Below are positions 1-8,099 of a stretch of 64,000 bases of DNA, in pieces. The translations under genes and the position numbers were made by a program. The stretch spans positions 62,001 to 126,000 of the forward strand of contig SEYW01000005.1 in assembly GCA_004168015.1 (NCBI GenBank), read 5' to 3'. Each line of letters starts with the position of its first letter. The first letter of the stretch is position 1. Source of the stretch: Methylolobus aquaticus. GTDB lineage: Bacteria; Pseudomonadota; Gammaproteobacteria; Methylococcales; Methylococcaceae. Under the pieces are notes generated by a model that had not been told where the DNA came from, made no database searches, and saw only the letters and a list, made by a program, of their open reading frames with translations.

Positions 1-932
1 GTGGGTAAGCCGGCCGAAGACGATCGCAGGAAACGCAGGTAGATTGCCGCCACCGCGTCGGCATTCTCCATCAGCAGCAAATGCCCTGCCGCCGGCAGCG
101 TGTGCAGTTCACTGTTCGGCGATGCCCGCTGCAGCGTCTCGGCTCCCGCAACCGGGTAGATCCGATCCTCCTGTCCCCACAATATCAGTGTCGGGAACTC
201 CGGGATCGGCCGCCGCCGCAGTATGTCGTCGTACAGGTTCACGATGTCCCAGACCTGCACGTAGTGCCGATTATGTGTCACATACTCGTCGACGATGGCC
301 CTCTTCTCAGGAGTGGGTATCGTTGGGGGAGTCATGAACAGCAACCGGAGTTCGAGTTCGAACTGGTAACCGGTGACCGGAATGAAGGCATTGATGCCGC
401 GGAAGAAAGCGCGGCGCAGCTGCGGTCCCCAGCCGATCACGCCGAGCGGAGCGCCGATATAGGCCAGACTGCGCACTTGGTTTCGGTACCGGTCGGCATA
501 CAGGGTCGCGATCGTGCCGCCCATCGAACTCCCGGCGACGTCGAGTTGCGCGATGCCGAGTTGACGTGTGAAGTCGCGCAGCAAGGTCGCCTGCCGCTCG
601 AGGCGATAGTCCTCCAACGCATAACCCGCGCTTTTCCCGTAGCCGGGCAGATCGACGGCGATGGCGGCGTAGCCGGCTTCGGCCAGCAGGCACAGCAGGG
701 TATTCCATTGCTCCTTGTTGGCGAATAGGCCGTGCAGTAACAACAGGGTCGGGCCCGTCCCTGCGGAGTTGTAGACCATCGTCCCATTCCCGACCGGGGC
801 CGTCTTCGTGGCGATTGCACACTGGGACGCGGCCGTTGCCGCTACCGCTGCGGAGGCCGGATCGGCCCACCGGCAACCGATCAGGATCACGGCCAGCAGC
901 GGCGCCAGCAGGTGGAGTCGGGCGGTTTTCAT
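1..932 (-). CDS. Alpha/beta-hydrolase lipoprotein, 3' end cut by window edge
   Basis: This is an alpha/beta-hydrolase fold protein exported as a lipoprotein. Reading the minus strand from the ATG at 930-932 gives a hydrophobic N-terminus ending in the lipobox LIGC, so the mature protein is probably lipid-anchored. The core follows with LLLLHG (oxyanion region), a GKSAGY segment and the nucleophile elbow GSSMGG, and an ILWGQEDRIYP segment that supplies the catalytic Asp. AAGHLLLMENAD near the window edge supplies the catalytic His. The reading frame is open to base 1, so the C-terminus lies outside the window. The substrate is unknown; the fold also covers epoxide hydrolases, haloperoxidases and C-C hydrolases. 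It is followed on the same strand, upstream in transcription, by a PPOX-fold gene 40 bp away, so the two may be co-transcribed. Confidence 0.85.
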   Translation of the reverse strand, partial: MKTARLHLLAPLLAVILIGCRWADPASAAVAATAASQCAIATKTAPVGNGTMVYNSAGTGPTLLLLHGLFANKEQWNTLLCLLAEAGYAAIAVDLPGYGKSAGYALEDYRLERQATLLRDFTRQLGIAQLDVAGSSMGGTIATLYADRYRNQVRSLAYIGAPLGVIGWGPQLRRAFFRGINAFIPVTGYQFELELRLLFMTPPTIPTPEKRAIVDEYVTHNRHYVQVWDIVNLYDDILRRRPIPEFPTLILWGQEDRIYPVAGAETLQRASPNSELHTLPAAGHLLLMENADAVAAIYLRFLRSSSAGLP

Positions 933-972
933 TCGATGCCGCAGAGCAGGCGCGTGGACGTGTTCGGCAGCG

Positions 973-1377
973 TCAGGCGCAGGCCTGGCCGGCGCCCTCT
1001 CCGGGAGAGCACTGGAACACCGCCGTGACGGTCATGACCAGGAGCCCCTTGGCCGGATAGTGAGCGCCTTTTGCCTTGATCTTCGCCCGCATCCGCTCGT
1101 ACTCCGGTCCGCTGGTCTTCACGGCGACCGAGCCCTTGATCTGGAAGCAGCGCTTGTCGTCCGGGTCCCAGAAGAACAGCGCGCCGCGCGGGTTCTCCAT
1201 GACATTCGCAAGCGTTTTCGCCAGGTAGTTGTCGCCGATCCAGAGTGTGTCGTCGCCGATCAACTCGACCATCGACATCGGAACGACGTTCGGAGTCCCG
1301 TCTTGCGATGCCGTCGCAAAGGAGAAGATTCGGTTCTTCGCGAACACCGCCTTCATCTCGTCGGTAAGTGTTGCCAT
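973..1377 (-). CDS. Pyridoxamine 5'-phosphate oxidase-fold (PPOX) protein
   Basis: This is a 134-residue split-barrel flavin-binding family protein. The pattern FSFATASQDGTPNVVPMS near the N-terminus, followed by LWIGDNYLAKTLANVMENPR and ALFFWDPDD, is typical of small PPOX-like proteins that bind FMN or F420. The substrate cannot be told from sequence. I chose the ATG at 1375-1377, which has a GAGG about 10 bases upstream. A longer frame to 1497 would add 40 residues with no family similarity. An inverted repeat (1400-1420) sits just upstream of this start and may be its operator. The gene lies directly upstream of the hydrolase lipoprotein on the same strand. Confidence 0.8.
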   Translation of the reverse strand: MATLTDEMKAVFAKNRIFSFATASQDGTPNVVPMSMVELIGDDTLWIGDNYLAKTLANVMENPRGALFFWDPDDKRCFQIKGSVAVKTSGPEYERMRAKIKAKGAHYPAKGLLVMTVTAVFQCSPGEGAGQACA

Positions 1378-1399
1378 GCCGTCGGCCTCGATTGATAGC

Positions 1400-1420
1400 G
1401 CTAGCTTCGTTGGAGCTAGC
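1400..1420. promoter_or_regulatory. Inverted repeat upstream of the PPOX gene
   Basis: A perfect 7-bp inverted repeat, GCTAGCT-(7)-AGCTAGC, lies 23-43 bases upstream of the PPOX start codon. It could be a dimeric repressor site or a leader hairpin. No regulator gene is adjacent. Confidence 0.4.
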
Positions 1421-2072
1421 CTAACCGGTTTGGGGCCCTCCAGGCCAGCAGGGTCGGGGCCCGGTGGCAACTGTCGGGCGTCGCGTAGGCCCTCCACCGC
1501 GGGTTGGGACCCCTCTGCTTGTCTACGAGCCCCCTCGTTAACGGCGTTTCAGTGTATGCCCCGGTGCTGCGCCCGCTTGCTGATGCTGATCGGAAAGCCG
1601 CGGAGCGAGCCGACTGTGGAATGCGTGTCTTTCGGAATTAGCAACGGCGACGAAATCGAGCCGACTTTGGCCCGTTTGCCGACAAGATCCGTTGCCGCAG
1701 TTCCCTCCGTTCGTTCGAGGGTCTCGTCACCAGGACGACTCGTTCATACGCCGCGACAGGCAGATCTGCTCACCTTTCGCCTGGGCGGTTGTCACCGTCG
1801 AAAGTCTCGAGCAACTCGGCAGAGCTTGCCCAGATCACAACTAACCGACACACCGGCCAGCCGAAAGTGATCGTCGCGGGGGCGCGTTAGGGCAAAACCC
1901 ACACCATCTGCGCGACTTCCCGTGCTGCAGCGATGGGTTATGTAAATCGGGGTAGACCGCGGGCCCGATGTGGCCGGGTTTCATGGGTTGGCGCGACTCA
2001 TGCTTTAGTGGGGCGGTCAGTGTTGCCGCATCGCGCCGTTCGGGGGTAGGGCGCGTTACGGTTCACTGTCCC
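1421..2072. other. Intergenic stretch without a supported gene
   Basis: This region has no reading frame with coding character that I recognise. A 213-codon plus-strand frame overlaps the PPOX gene antisense and has low-complexity, unconserved-looking content. No tRNA-like or repeat structure was seen. Confidence 0.5.
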
Positions 2073-2157
2073 GGGTGTCGTCAGGACGATGACACCCAGA
2101 TGTGTTGGTGTCTTCGAAGGTTTTCGAAGACGCTGAAATGTTAACAATCAGTAATAT
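2073..2157 (+). promoter_or_regulatory. Palindromic control region upstream of the CorA-like gene
   Basis: Three elements are visible. First, GGGTGTC (2073-2079) pairs with GACACCC (2091-2097) as a hairpin. Second, a perfect 22-bp palindrome GTCTTCGAA-GGTT-TTCGAAGAC spans 2110-2131. Third, a good -10 hexamer TAATAT lies at 2152-2157 with no convincing -35 box at 17 bp. The palindrome ends where the -35 box should be, as expected for an activator-dependent or metal-regulated promoter. The start codon at 2174 is only about 10 bases below the inferred transcription start. Confidence 0.45.
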
Positions 2158-2173
2158 TCTTGAGTGATAAGGT

Positions 2174-2857
2174 ATGAATACACGGGATCTTCGCAAGACC
2201 ATCGCCATGCTGTTCACTGGTTCTGCCGTTGCCTTGGCTTCGGGGGCTGCATCTGCCATTAACGTAACCGATCTCGGCGCACTGTCGGGCGTACCCTCCA
2301 AGATCGAGGTGAGTGACGTCGCTCCGATTTTCGCGTGGGATGGTTTCAACAACTTCTTCTGCCCCAACGACGGCTGGGCGCACAACAGCAAGTGGTACAT
2401 GGTCACCGTGCCGGTGAATCACACGGTGCAGATCTCCGTGGAGTCGGGTGACCCGAGCTTGAAGCCGGCGTTCTCAGTCTTTAAGACGACCGGAGACTTT
2501 AACGGTGCTGATCACACGCACCACTGCTATAACCAGACCGGGCTGAGCGGCGAAAGTGCGTTCCTGACGCCGCAGACCCCGGGCGGAAACGGTGCTACCG
2601 CCTTCGTAGGGTACGCCAATGCCGGTGATGCCGGCTTCTCGAACTATGAGGGCGCGAAGGTCGGCAAGGGGACTTTCGGCAAATCGGGCATCGTCCCGGG
2701 CAACACCGCAGCGTTCGCGGATTTCCTGAAGAAAGGCCAGTATCTGATCGTTCTCGGCGGTAGCTGCAACAGTAACAGCTGCCCGCTGCCGGAGGGTGTG
2801 ACTCGTCTTCCGTTCAAGCTGACAGTCCAGAAAGCGCCGGTTCTATCGGTTCAATAA
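2174..2857 (+). CDS. CorA/MopE-like secreted putative copper-binding protein
   Basis: This 227-residue protein has a clear Sec signal peptide (residues 1-28, cleavage after ASGAASA). The mature part contains C63PNDGW68AH70, a Trp-X-His arrangement like the kynurenine-X-His copper site of MopE* and CorA of methanotrophs. A His cluster DHTHHC (H114, H116, H117) and a late Cys pair (CNSNSC) are further candidate ligands or a disulfide. In that family the proteins are copper-repressible, surface-associated and encoded next to a di-haem cytochrome c peroxidase, which is exactly the next gene here. The expected role is therefore copper binding or acquisition at the cell surface, with the Trp possibly oxidised by the neighbour. 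Family assignment rests on motif and context, not on an alignment. The start ATG is preceded by a weak AAGG. Confidence 0.65.
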   Translation: MNTRDLRKTIAMLFTGSAVALASGAASAINVTDLGALSGVPSKIEVSDVAPIFAWDGFNNFFCPNDGWAHNSKWYMVTVPVNHTVQISVESGDPSLKPAFSVFKTTGDFNGADHTHHCYNQTGLSGESAFLTPQTPGGNGATAFVGYANAGDAGFSNYEGAKVGKGTFGKSGIVPGNTAAFADFLKKGQYLIVLGGSCNSNSCPLPEGVTRLPFKLTVQKAPVLSVQ

Positions 2858-2874
2858 CAGGTAGCGCCTGAGTC

Positions 2875-2908
2875 GCCGTTCCGCCATCGCAAACGGTGGC
2901 GGAACGGC
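2875..2908 (+). terminator. Strong hairpin between CorA-like and CorB-like genes
   Basis: A perfect 12-bp stem (2875-2886 with 2897-2908, GCCGTTCCGCCA and its complement) lies 18 bases after the CorA-like stop codon. There is no T-tract. It may be a factor-dependent terminator, an attenuator lowering expression of the cytochrome gene, or an mRNA-stabilising hairpin. Confidence 0.5.
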
Positions 2909-3303
2909 ATCCGGACAGGGTCCAACTGCTCCAGTCGGGCCACGGCATGACCGTGGTACGTATTCCTGGCGAGGTTCTCGGAGCCCTTTTTTGGGTTACA
3001 AGGGCTAAATGGGCAGGGTTCCTTCAGCTCGCGGCGCACGTTGCCCCGAGCGATGCGCATCCATGCCGGTGGTCGCAAGCCACTACGCTCGGGTCAAACC
3101 CTAAAAGTCCTCAGGTTCTTGATTCCGCGGGAAGCTCCTCGCTTTCGGCGTGGGTTGCCACGGCGGAACAGGCAGTCCTGTGCGGCCAGTCGCTAATTCA
3201 ACATTCGGAACGCTTAAAAGACGCCCTGCGTCAGTGGCGTCGTGGGAGCCAATGCGGTTACCGCGCCGTTGACGAATTGGGCTTAAGGAGGAGAGGAGCC
3301 ATC
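2909..3303. other. Intergenic stretch between CorA-like and CorB-like genes
   Basis: No gene is supported here. A weaker hairpin AGCCCTT/AAGGGCT occurs near 2978-3007. Upstream of 3304 there is a very strong ribosome-binding region, GGAGGAGAGGAG. A longer frame starting at 2896 runs into the cytochrome gene, but its N-terminal part has no signal peptide or recognisable sequence. Confidence 0.5.
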
Positions 3304-5502
3304 ATGAACTGGTTTAGGGTAACTGTTGTGTCGACCATCGTCTCGGGGACCGCTATGGCGGCGACCGGCGATCTGCCGATACCGGGTCCGCTCAGTGCGG
3401 CGGTGAGGCCGCCAATGGACGTGCGCGTCGATGGCGTGGCGCAGCGCGCCGGAATCGGATCCTTGATCAAGGACAATCGTGCGGCGATCAAACTCGGCAA
3501 GGTACTGTTCTGGGATACGCAGGTTGGCAGTGATGGTGTGGCGTGCGCAACCTGCCACTACCATGCGGGGTCTGACCACCGAACCAGAAATCAGATCAAT
3601 CCGGCCACTCTGCGCACCGTCCAATCGATGCCTGGGGCGGAGGCCGATCCGCTGAGCACGGTTTTCGACCCGCTTTGGATTACGCCGCGTAGCGCACCAT
3701 CTCTCGGGGCGCCGAGCGGTCCCAATGCCAACGTGAAGCGCGATAACTTCCCGCTCTATTGGAGGGACGGACCACCGGGGCCGACGGGCCGCTGGGAGGT
3801 GACAGACGACGTGATGGCGTCGCAGGGCAGTTTCGGTGGCTAGTTCATCACGGTTAACAAGCGCAAGGGGCACGATACCTGTGCGCCGCGCGCGGCCGGT
3901 TCGTCGCATGCTGAGAAGGATGGTCTGGCCGTGCGACTGGTCGAACCGCGCAACGCACCGACCGTGATCAACTCCTGTCTGAACGTCCGCAATTTCTGGG
4001 ATGGGCGAGCGAACAACATTTTCAATGGCGTCAGTCCATTCGGTAACCGGGATCCCGACGCGCGGGTCTGGATGCGCAAGGGCAGGAACGCGGTAGCCGT
4101 GCGGCTGGAAGTCACGAATGCGTCCTGTGCCTCGCAGGCCACAGGGCCAGTGCTCAGTCCCACGGAGATGAGCTGTGACGGCCGTAGTTTTGCCGACGTC
4201 GGGCGCAAACTACTTGATCGAGAGCCGCTCGCGTATCAGCATGTCGCCGCGACCGACAGTGTGCTGGGTGATCTGTTTTCCTACCGCCTGAAGCGGGGGC
4301 ACGCCCACAGCGCTGAGAGGCAAGGCAAGCACCACGGTAAGCCCGAGCTGACCTATCGCGATCTGGTGCAAAAAGCCTTCGTCAAGGAGCTTTGGGATGG
4401 CAAGACGCAGAGCGGCAAGCCGCTGGCCGCGGAGAATTTCTCGCTGTTCTTCGGGCTGGCGGTACAAGCCTACGAACGTACGCTGTTCTCGGACAAGTCC
4501 CGCTTTGACGAACTGCCGCGTGAGAATGGCGAACCCATTCGCCAGGCGGATGGCACCTACCAGGGCCTGACAGCCAGCGAATCGCGGGGTCTGGATCTGT
4601 TCATGGGGCGAGTCAGCGTTTTGAATCCGCAGATCGGCACCGACGCCGACGGCAATCCCGTGCCGCAACTGAATGGTCGCTGCATTGTCTGCCATGATGG
4701 CCCAGAGTTCACCTCGGCGGCCTACACCTCGGTGACCGCCAAGAAGAAACTCCCGTCGCCGAAGTTCCAGGTCGGCTTGATGCCTTTTGTGACCGCTACT
4801 GCCGGACTGATGAAGGATCCCAATGTCATCGATACGACGCTGCCGCAGCGGGTATGGGACACCGGCTTCTACAACATCGGTGTAACTGCCGATGCCTGGG
4901 ATATCGGTCTCGGCGGCCTCGATCCGTGGGGTAATCCGCTGTCTTTCAGCCAGCAATGGGTGGACTCGTTCGGGCCAGCCGGGCAGGCGGCGCTGGTCGA
5001 CGATTTCACGATCAGAACTGCCTTCGTCGATTCAAGCGGCAACCCGATCGAACTGACGCCGACGCTGGCGCCGGCAGCGGTAATCGGCGCCTTCAAGACG
5101 CCGACGCTGAGGAATGTCGAACTGACGGGTCCGTATTATCACAACGGATCCGCCGCGACACTGGAAGAGATGATGGTCGCGTACAATCCCGGTGGTTTCT
5201 TTCGCAACCCGGCGAAGCATCCGGCGTTGACCGGGTTGGGTTTTGCCGCGGCCCCCGACATGGTGGACGTGTCGAACTTCCTGCGCACTCTGACCGATCC
5301 GCGCGTGCGCTACGAACAGGCACCGTTCGATCATCCCGAACTACCGCTGCTCCACGGGCATGCCATCGACGCCAATGGCCAGTTGGTAGCGGACCCCCAA
5401 AACCCGAGTCAGGCGGCCGACCTCGTCGAGGTCCTGCCTGCCGTTGGGCGCGAAGGCAGAGCCGAGCCATTGCCGGAGTTTGCTGCCGAGCTGTCGCCGT
5501 AG
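3304..5502 (+). pseudogene. CorB-like di-haem cytochrome c peroxidase (MauG/CCP family) with in-frame TAG
   Basis: This would be a 731-residue exported di-haem c-type cytochrome of the MauG/bacterial CCP family. The first part (3304-3843) has a signal peptide (AMA cleavage), the haem motif CATCH and the segment DDVMASQGSFGG. A TAG at 3841-3843 then interrupts the frame. The same frame continues without another stop from 3844 through RLVEPRNAPTVINSC and FWDGRANNIFNG, the second haem motif CIVCHDG, and GAFKTPTLRNVELTGPYYHN, to 5502. Both halves belong to one family member, so a single base change separates it from an intact gene. Possible explanations are a nonsense mutation, a sequencing error or readthrough. 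Independent translation of the second half from the GTG at 3931 would give an unexported fragment with one haem motif. The neighbour suggests a role with the CorA-like copper protein. Confidence 0.8.
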
Positions 5503-5728
5503 TTCGTAAGCTGCCCGTGACTCACGGGTGCAGTGTGTTGAACTGGACCCCGGCCTGGTGTCGGGGTCATCTGCTTGGTCAGTCGGAAAGAACGTCGCTG
5601 GTCAGAGTCGTGCCTCATTCAGTCGGATCCTCGGCAAATCCGCCGAACCCGGGCAACCCGCGCGGCCAGATGCTCTCATCTGCAGGGTGATCCTCAGTTT
5701 CTCGCTGCGCGCCGAGCGCGGAGCGTCG

Positions 5729-6856
5729 TTAACGTAGTGGCGCCAGGCGTTCCAGAGCCTGCTGTAGCAGGGCTCGACGACATGCGAAGTTGAGGCGTAC
5801 GTAGCCGGGAAAACCGAAATCCCGGCCGTCCGACGGGCCCACACCGAGCGCTTCGAAGTGCGGCAACGGGTTGGCCGGGTCCACGGCACGCGCGTCGATC
5901 CAGGCGAGATAGGTTGCTTCCGGCGTCGCTGCCTTCAGGTAGGATGACGCGGCGAGCCAGTCCAGCAGCAGATCCCGGTTTCCGCGCAGATAGACGAGCA
6001 ACTCCGAGAGCCAGGCGCCCTCGTCCCGATAGGCTGCCTCTGCGGCCGTAAAACCCAGTGCGTTGACGTGCGGAACGAGTCCCGCCATGGCGCTGCGAAA
6101 ACGGCGTCGCAGACCGCGGTCGGGAATCACCGCGAAGGAACAGCCGAGACCCGGCAGATTCCACGTCTTCGATGGCGCCATCAGCGTGATCGTCCGGTCG
6201 GCGAATGCGGGTGCGACACAGGCCAGTGGGGTATGCCGCAGCGTGGGGTCGAGCAGCAGGTCGCAATGAATCTCGTCCGAGCAGATGGTCAGCCCGTGAC
6301 GCTCGGCCACGTCGATCAAGCCGGCGAGTTCCTCGGGCCGCCAAGCGCGCCCGACCGGGTTATGCGGATGGCAGAGCAACAACAACCGCGTGCGCGGGCT
6401 GACAGCCTCTTCCAGCGCACCGAGATCCCATCGCCAGCCCTCGGCGGTATCCACCAATGGCACGGTTTGCAGGTTTCGCGCCGATTGGGGTGGCGCGTGG
6501 AGGAACGGTGGGTATACGGGTGTTGCGGTCAGTACGGTGTCCCCGTCTTGCCCAACCGCCCGGCAGGCGAGGTTGAGTCCCGGTACCAGACCCGGCAACC
6601 ACACCAGCCAGTCGGCCTCGATCGTCCACCGATAGTGCCGTTCGGCGTAGCACTGAACCGCGTCAACAAGCGAACCGGGCGCGTCGGTGTAGCCCAGGAT
6701 CCCATGATCGACTCTTCGATGAAGGGCCTCCAGTACGGAGGGCGGGCTGGCGAAGTCCATGTCCGCCACCCAGAGCGGTATCACGTCCCGGTCGTGATAC
6801 TTGTTCCATTTGGTGCTGGAGAAGGGGGTGCGTACGATGGCGCGGTCGAAATCCAC
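5729..6856 (-). CDS. patB: PatB/MalY-type PLP-dependent C-S beta-lyase
   Basis: This 375-residue fold-type I aminotransferase-like enzyme matches the MalY/PatB group of cystathionine or cysteine-S-conjugate beta-lyases. Diagnostic segments are FSSTKWNKY and PLWVADMDF near the N-terminus, GYTDAPGSL, CHPHNPVGRAW, SDEIHCDLLL, and the PLP Schiff-base lysine in APSKTWNLPGLG. NFACRR near the C-terminus contributes the carboxylate-binding Arg. It would cleave C-S bonds to give thiol or homocysteine, pyruvate and ammonia in the cytoplasm. I chose the GTG at 6854-6856, with a GAGG about 10 bases upstream. A longer frame to 7045 adds 63 residues without family similarity. The gene follows the desaturase gene on the same strand at about 195 bp. 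Confidence 0.85.
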   Translation of the reverse strand: MDFDRAIVRTPFSSTKWNKYHDRDVIPLWVADMDFASPPSVLEALHRRVDHGILGYTDAPGSLVDAVQCYAERHYRWTIEADWLVWLPGLVPGLNLACRAVGQDGDTVLTATPVYPPFLHAPPQSARNLQTVPLVDTAEGWRWDLGALEEAVSPRTRLLLLCHPHNPVGRAWRPEELAGLIDVAERHGLTICSDEIHCDLLLDPTLRHTPLACVAPAFADRTITLMAPSKTWNLPGLGCSFAVIPDRGLRRRFRSAMAGLVPHVNALGFTAAEAAYRDEGAWLSELLVYLRGNRDLLLDWLAASSYLKAATPEATYLAWIDARAVDPANPLPHFEALGVGPSDGRDFGFPGYVRLNFACRRALLQQALERLAPLR

Positions 6857-7051
6857 GGGACTAATGCCTCGGCCTAGTCGGGCAACTGCGAGATTTGACC
6901 TTATACCACGGGACGCGCGAATGGCGCTGGAGCACTGGGAATAAGCTCGAGGAGGCTTGCCTAACTGCCTTGTTCGGCGTCGCTCTTCCGTCGTCCCGGT
7001 CCATACCATGACCCGAGGACCGTCTCGCGCCGCTCGGAATGCCACCGGCGT

Positions 7052-7936
7052 TTAAGCCTCCTCCGTGGACTCGACGAGTTTCGATGCGCGTCTGAAGGCG
7101 TTTCGCGACGTGAAGCCATACTTGATCAGGTCCGCGAAGCGTTGCTCATCGACCTCCTTCAACCCGATTGCGTGTGGTTCGCCCTCGCGCAACGTTCCGA
7201 ACAGTCGGTCCCAGATCGACAGCACGGCGCCGTAGTTGCTGTCGTGTTCCTCGCGCAGATCCGAGTGATGCATACGGTGCAGCCGCGGCACGATGATCAC
7301 GCGCGACAGGAGGGCTTCATGGGGGAACGTGACGTTCGTGTGGTGGAACAGCACGAACAGCGAGATCAGTGCCTGGTTGAACAACACGAGCTCAGCGTCG
7401 ACCCCGGTTACTGCGATAAACGCGACTCGCACGAAAACCTCCAGGATCAACTCGCCCATGTGGAAGCGCAGTCCTGTCGTAACGTTGAAGCTGCGGTCAC
7501 TGTGATGGACCTTATGGAAAAGCCATAACCAGTCGAAGTGGTGAGTGGCGAAGTGCCATGCATACAAACTGAGGTCGAGCAGCAGGAAGGTGACCAGCCA
7601 TTGAACAGGCCCCTCGGGCAGGAGGCTGAGTAGTCCCCGTCCGGAGAACTGCTGGGCGACCAGATACAGCGAGGGTATGGAAAGCAGCGAGAGAGTGACG
7701 TCGTTGAACAGATAAGTGCAGACGTTCGTGAAGTAGGAGTGCTTCAGGGTTCGCAGTCCCGGCCTGAGGAATGGCTGCCGGAATTCCAGGTGGGCACACG
7801 CTACGACGGCCGTGATGAACACCAACGCCAGCAGATCCTCCACGCGCGCCTCCGCGACCCATTCGGTCACTCGCGTCGCCGCTTGGTCGATGCCCTGGCC
7901 AACGATGAAGTTCAAGTCGAGTGCGTGTCTGATCAT
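7052..7936 (-). CDS. Fatty-acid hydroxylase / sterol desaturase family membrane protein
   Basis: This 294-residue integral membrane di-iron oxygenase family protein carries the three histidine boxes: HFATHH, HKVHH and HRMHHSDLREEHDSNYG. At least four hydrophobic segments are visible between residues 35 and 220. The family hydroxylates or desaturates lipids (carotenoids, sterols, fatty acids); the substrate here is unknown. I chose the ATG at 7934-7936, which has GAAGGAAAG just upstream, over a GTG nine codons earlier. The gene is transcribed away from a LitR/CarH-like MerR regulator, with shared operators between them. This suggests that the regulator controls it, perhaps in response to light or membrane stress as for other genes of that regulator family. 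Confidence 0.85.
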   Translation of the reverse strand: MIRHALDLNFIVGQGIDQAATRVTEWVAEARVEDLLALVFITAVVACAHLEFRQPFLRPGLRTLKHSYFTNVCTYLFNDVTLSLLSIPSLYLVAQQFSGRGLLSLLPEGPVQWLVTFLLLDLSLYAWHFATHHFDWLWLFHKVHHSDRSFNVTTGLRFHMGELILEVFVRVAFIAVTGVDAELVLFNQALISLFVLFHHTNVTFPHEALLSRVIIVPRLHRMHHSDLREEHDSNYGAVLSIWDRLFGTLREGEPHAIGLKEVDEQRFADLIKYGFTSRNAFRRASKLVESTEEA

Positions 7937-7979
7937 CTTTCCTTCCCCGTGAGCAGTCGTCACTTTTCAAAATTCGCCA

Positions 7980-8037
7980 TGTACAGCCTTTGTACATATA
8001 CGCGATCTGAAGTTCCTTGTTGCACAGCTTTTGTCTA
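7980..8037. promoter_or_regulatory. Two matching 17-bp operator copies in the divergent promoter region
   Basis: TGTACAGCCTTTGTACA (7980-7996) and TGCACAGCTTTTGTCTA (8021-8037) share layout and most bases, with starts 41 bp apart (about four helical turns). TGTACA half-sites resemble those reported for LitR/CarH-type MerR regulators, and such a regulator is encoded at once to the right. The second copy lies between the -35 and -10 boxes of the regulator's own promoter, implying autorepression. Confidence 0.65.
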
Positions 8038-8048
8038 ATGTTTAAGAT
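8020..8048 (+). promoter_or_regulatory. Sigma-70-like promoter of the MerR gene
   Basis: TTGCAC (8020-8025) and TAAGAT (8043-8048) are separated by 17 bp, and an operator copy covers the spacer. The regulator start codon is about 50 bases downstream. Confidence 0.5.
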
Positions 8049-8099
8049 CGGTCCGTAACTGTGGAACAGAAGCCCCGACAGGGCGGGAGAGAAAGTGGC

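Noticed and set aside
81..728. 215-codon plus-strand frame at the left edge
   Set aside because: It is antisense to the alpha/beta-hydrolase, which shows a complete set of family motifs.
1229..1870. 213-codon plus-strand frame
   Set aside because: It overlaps the PPOX gene antisense and has no ribosome-binding site, signal or family similarity.
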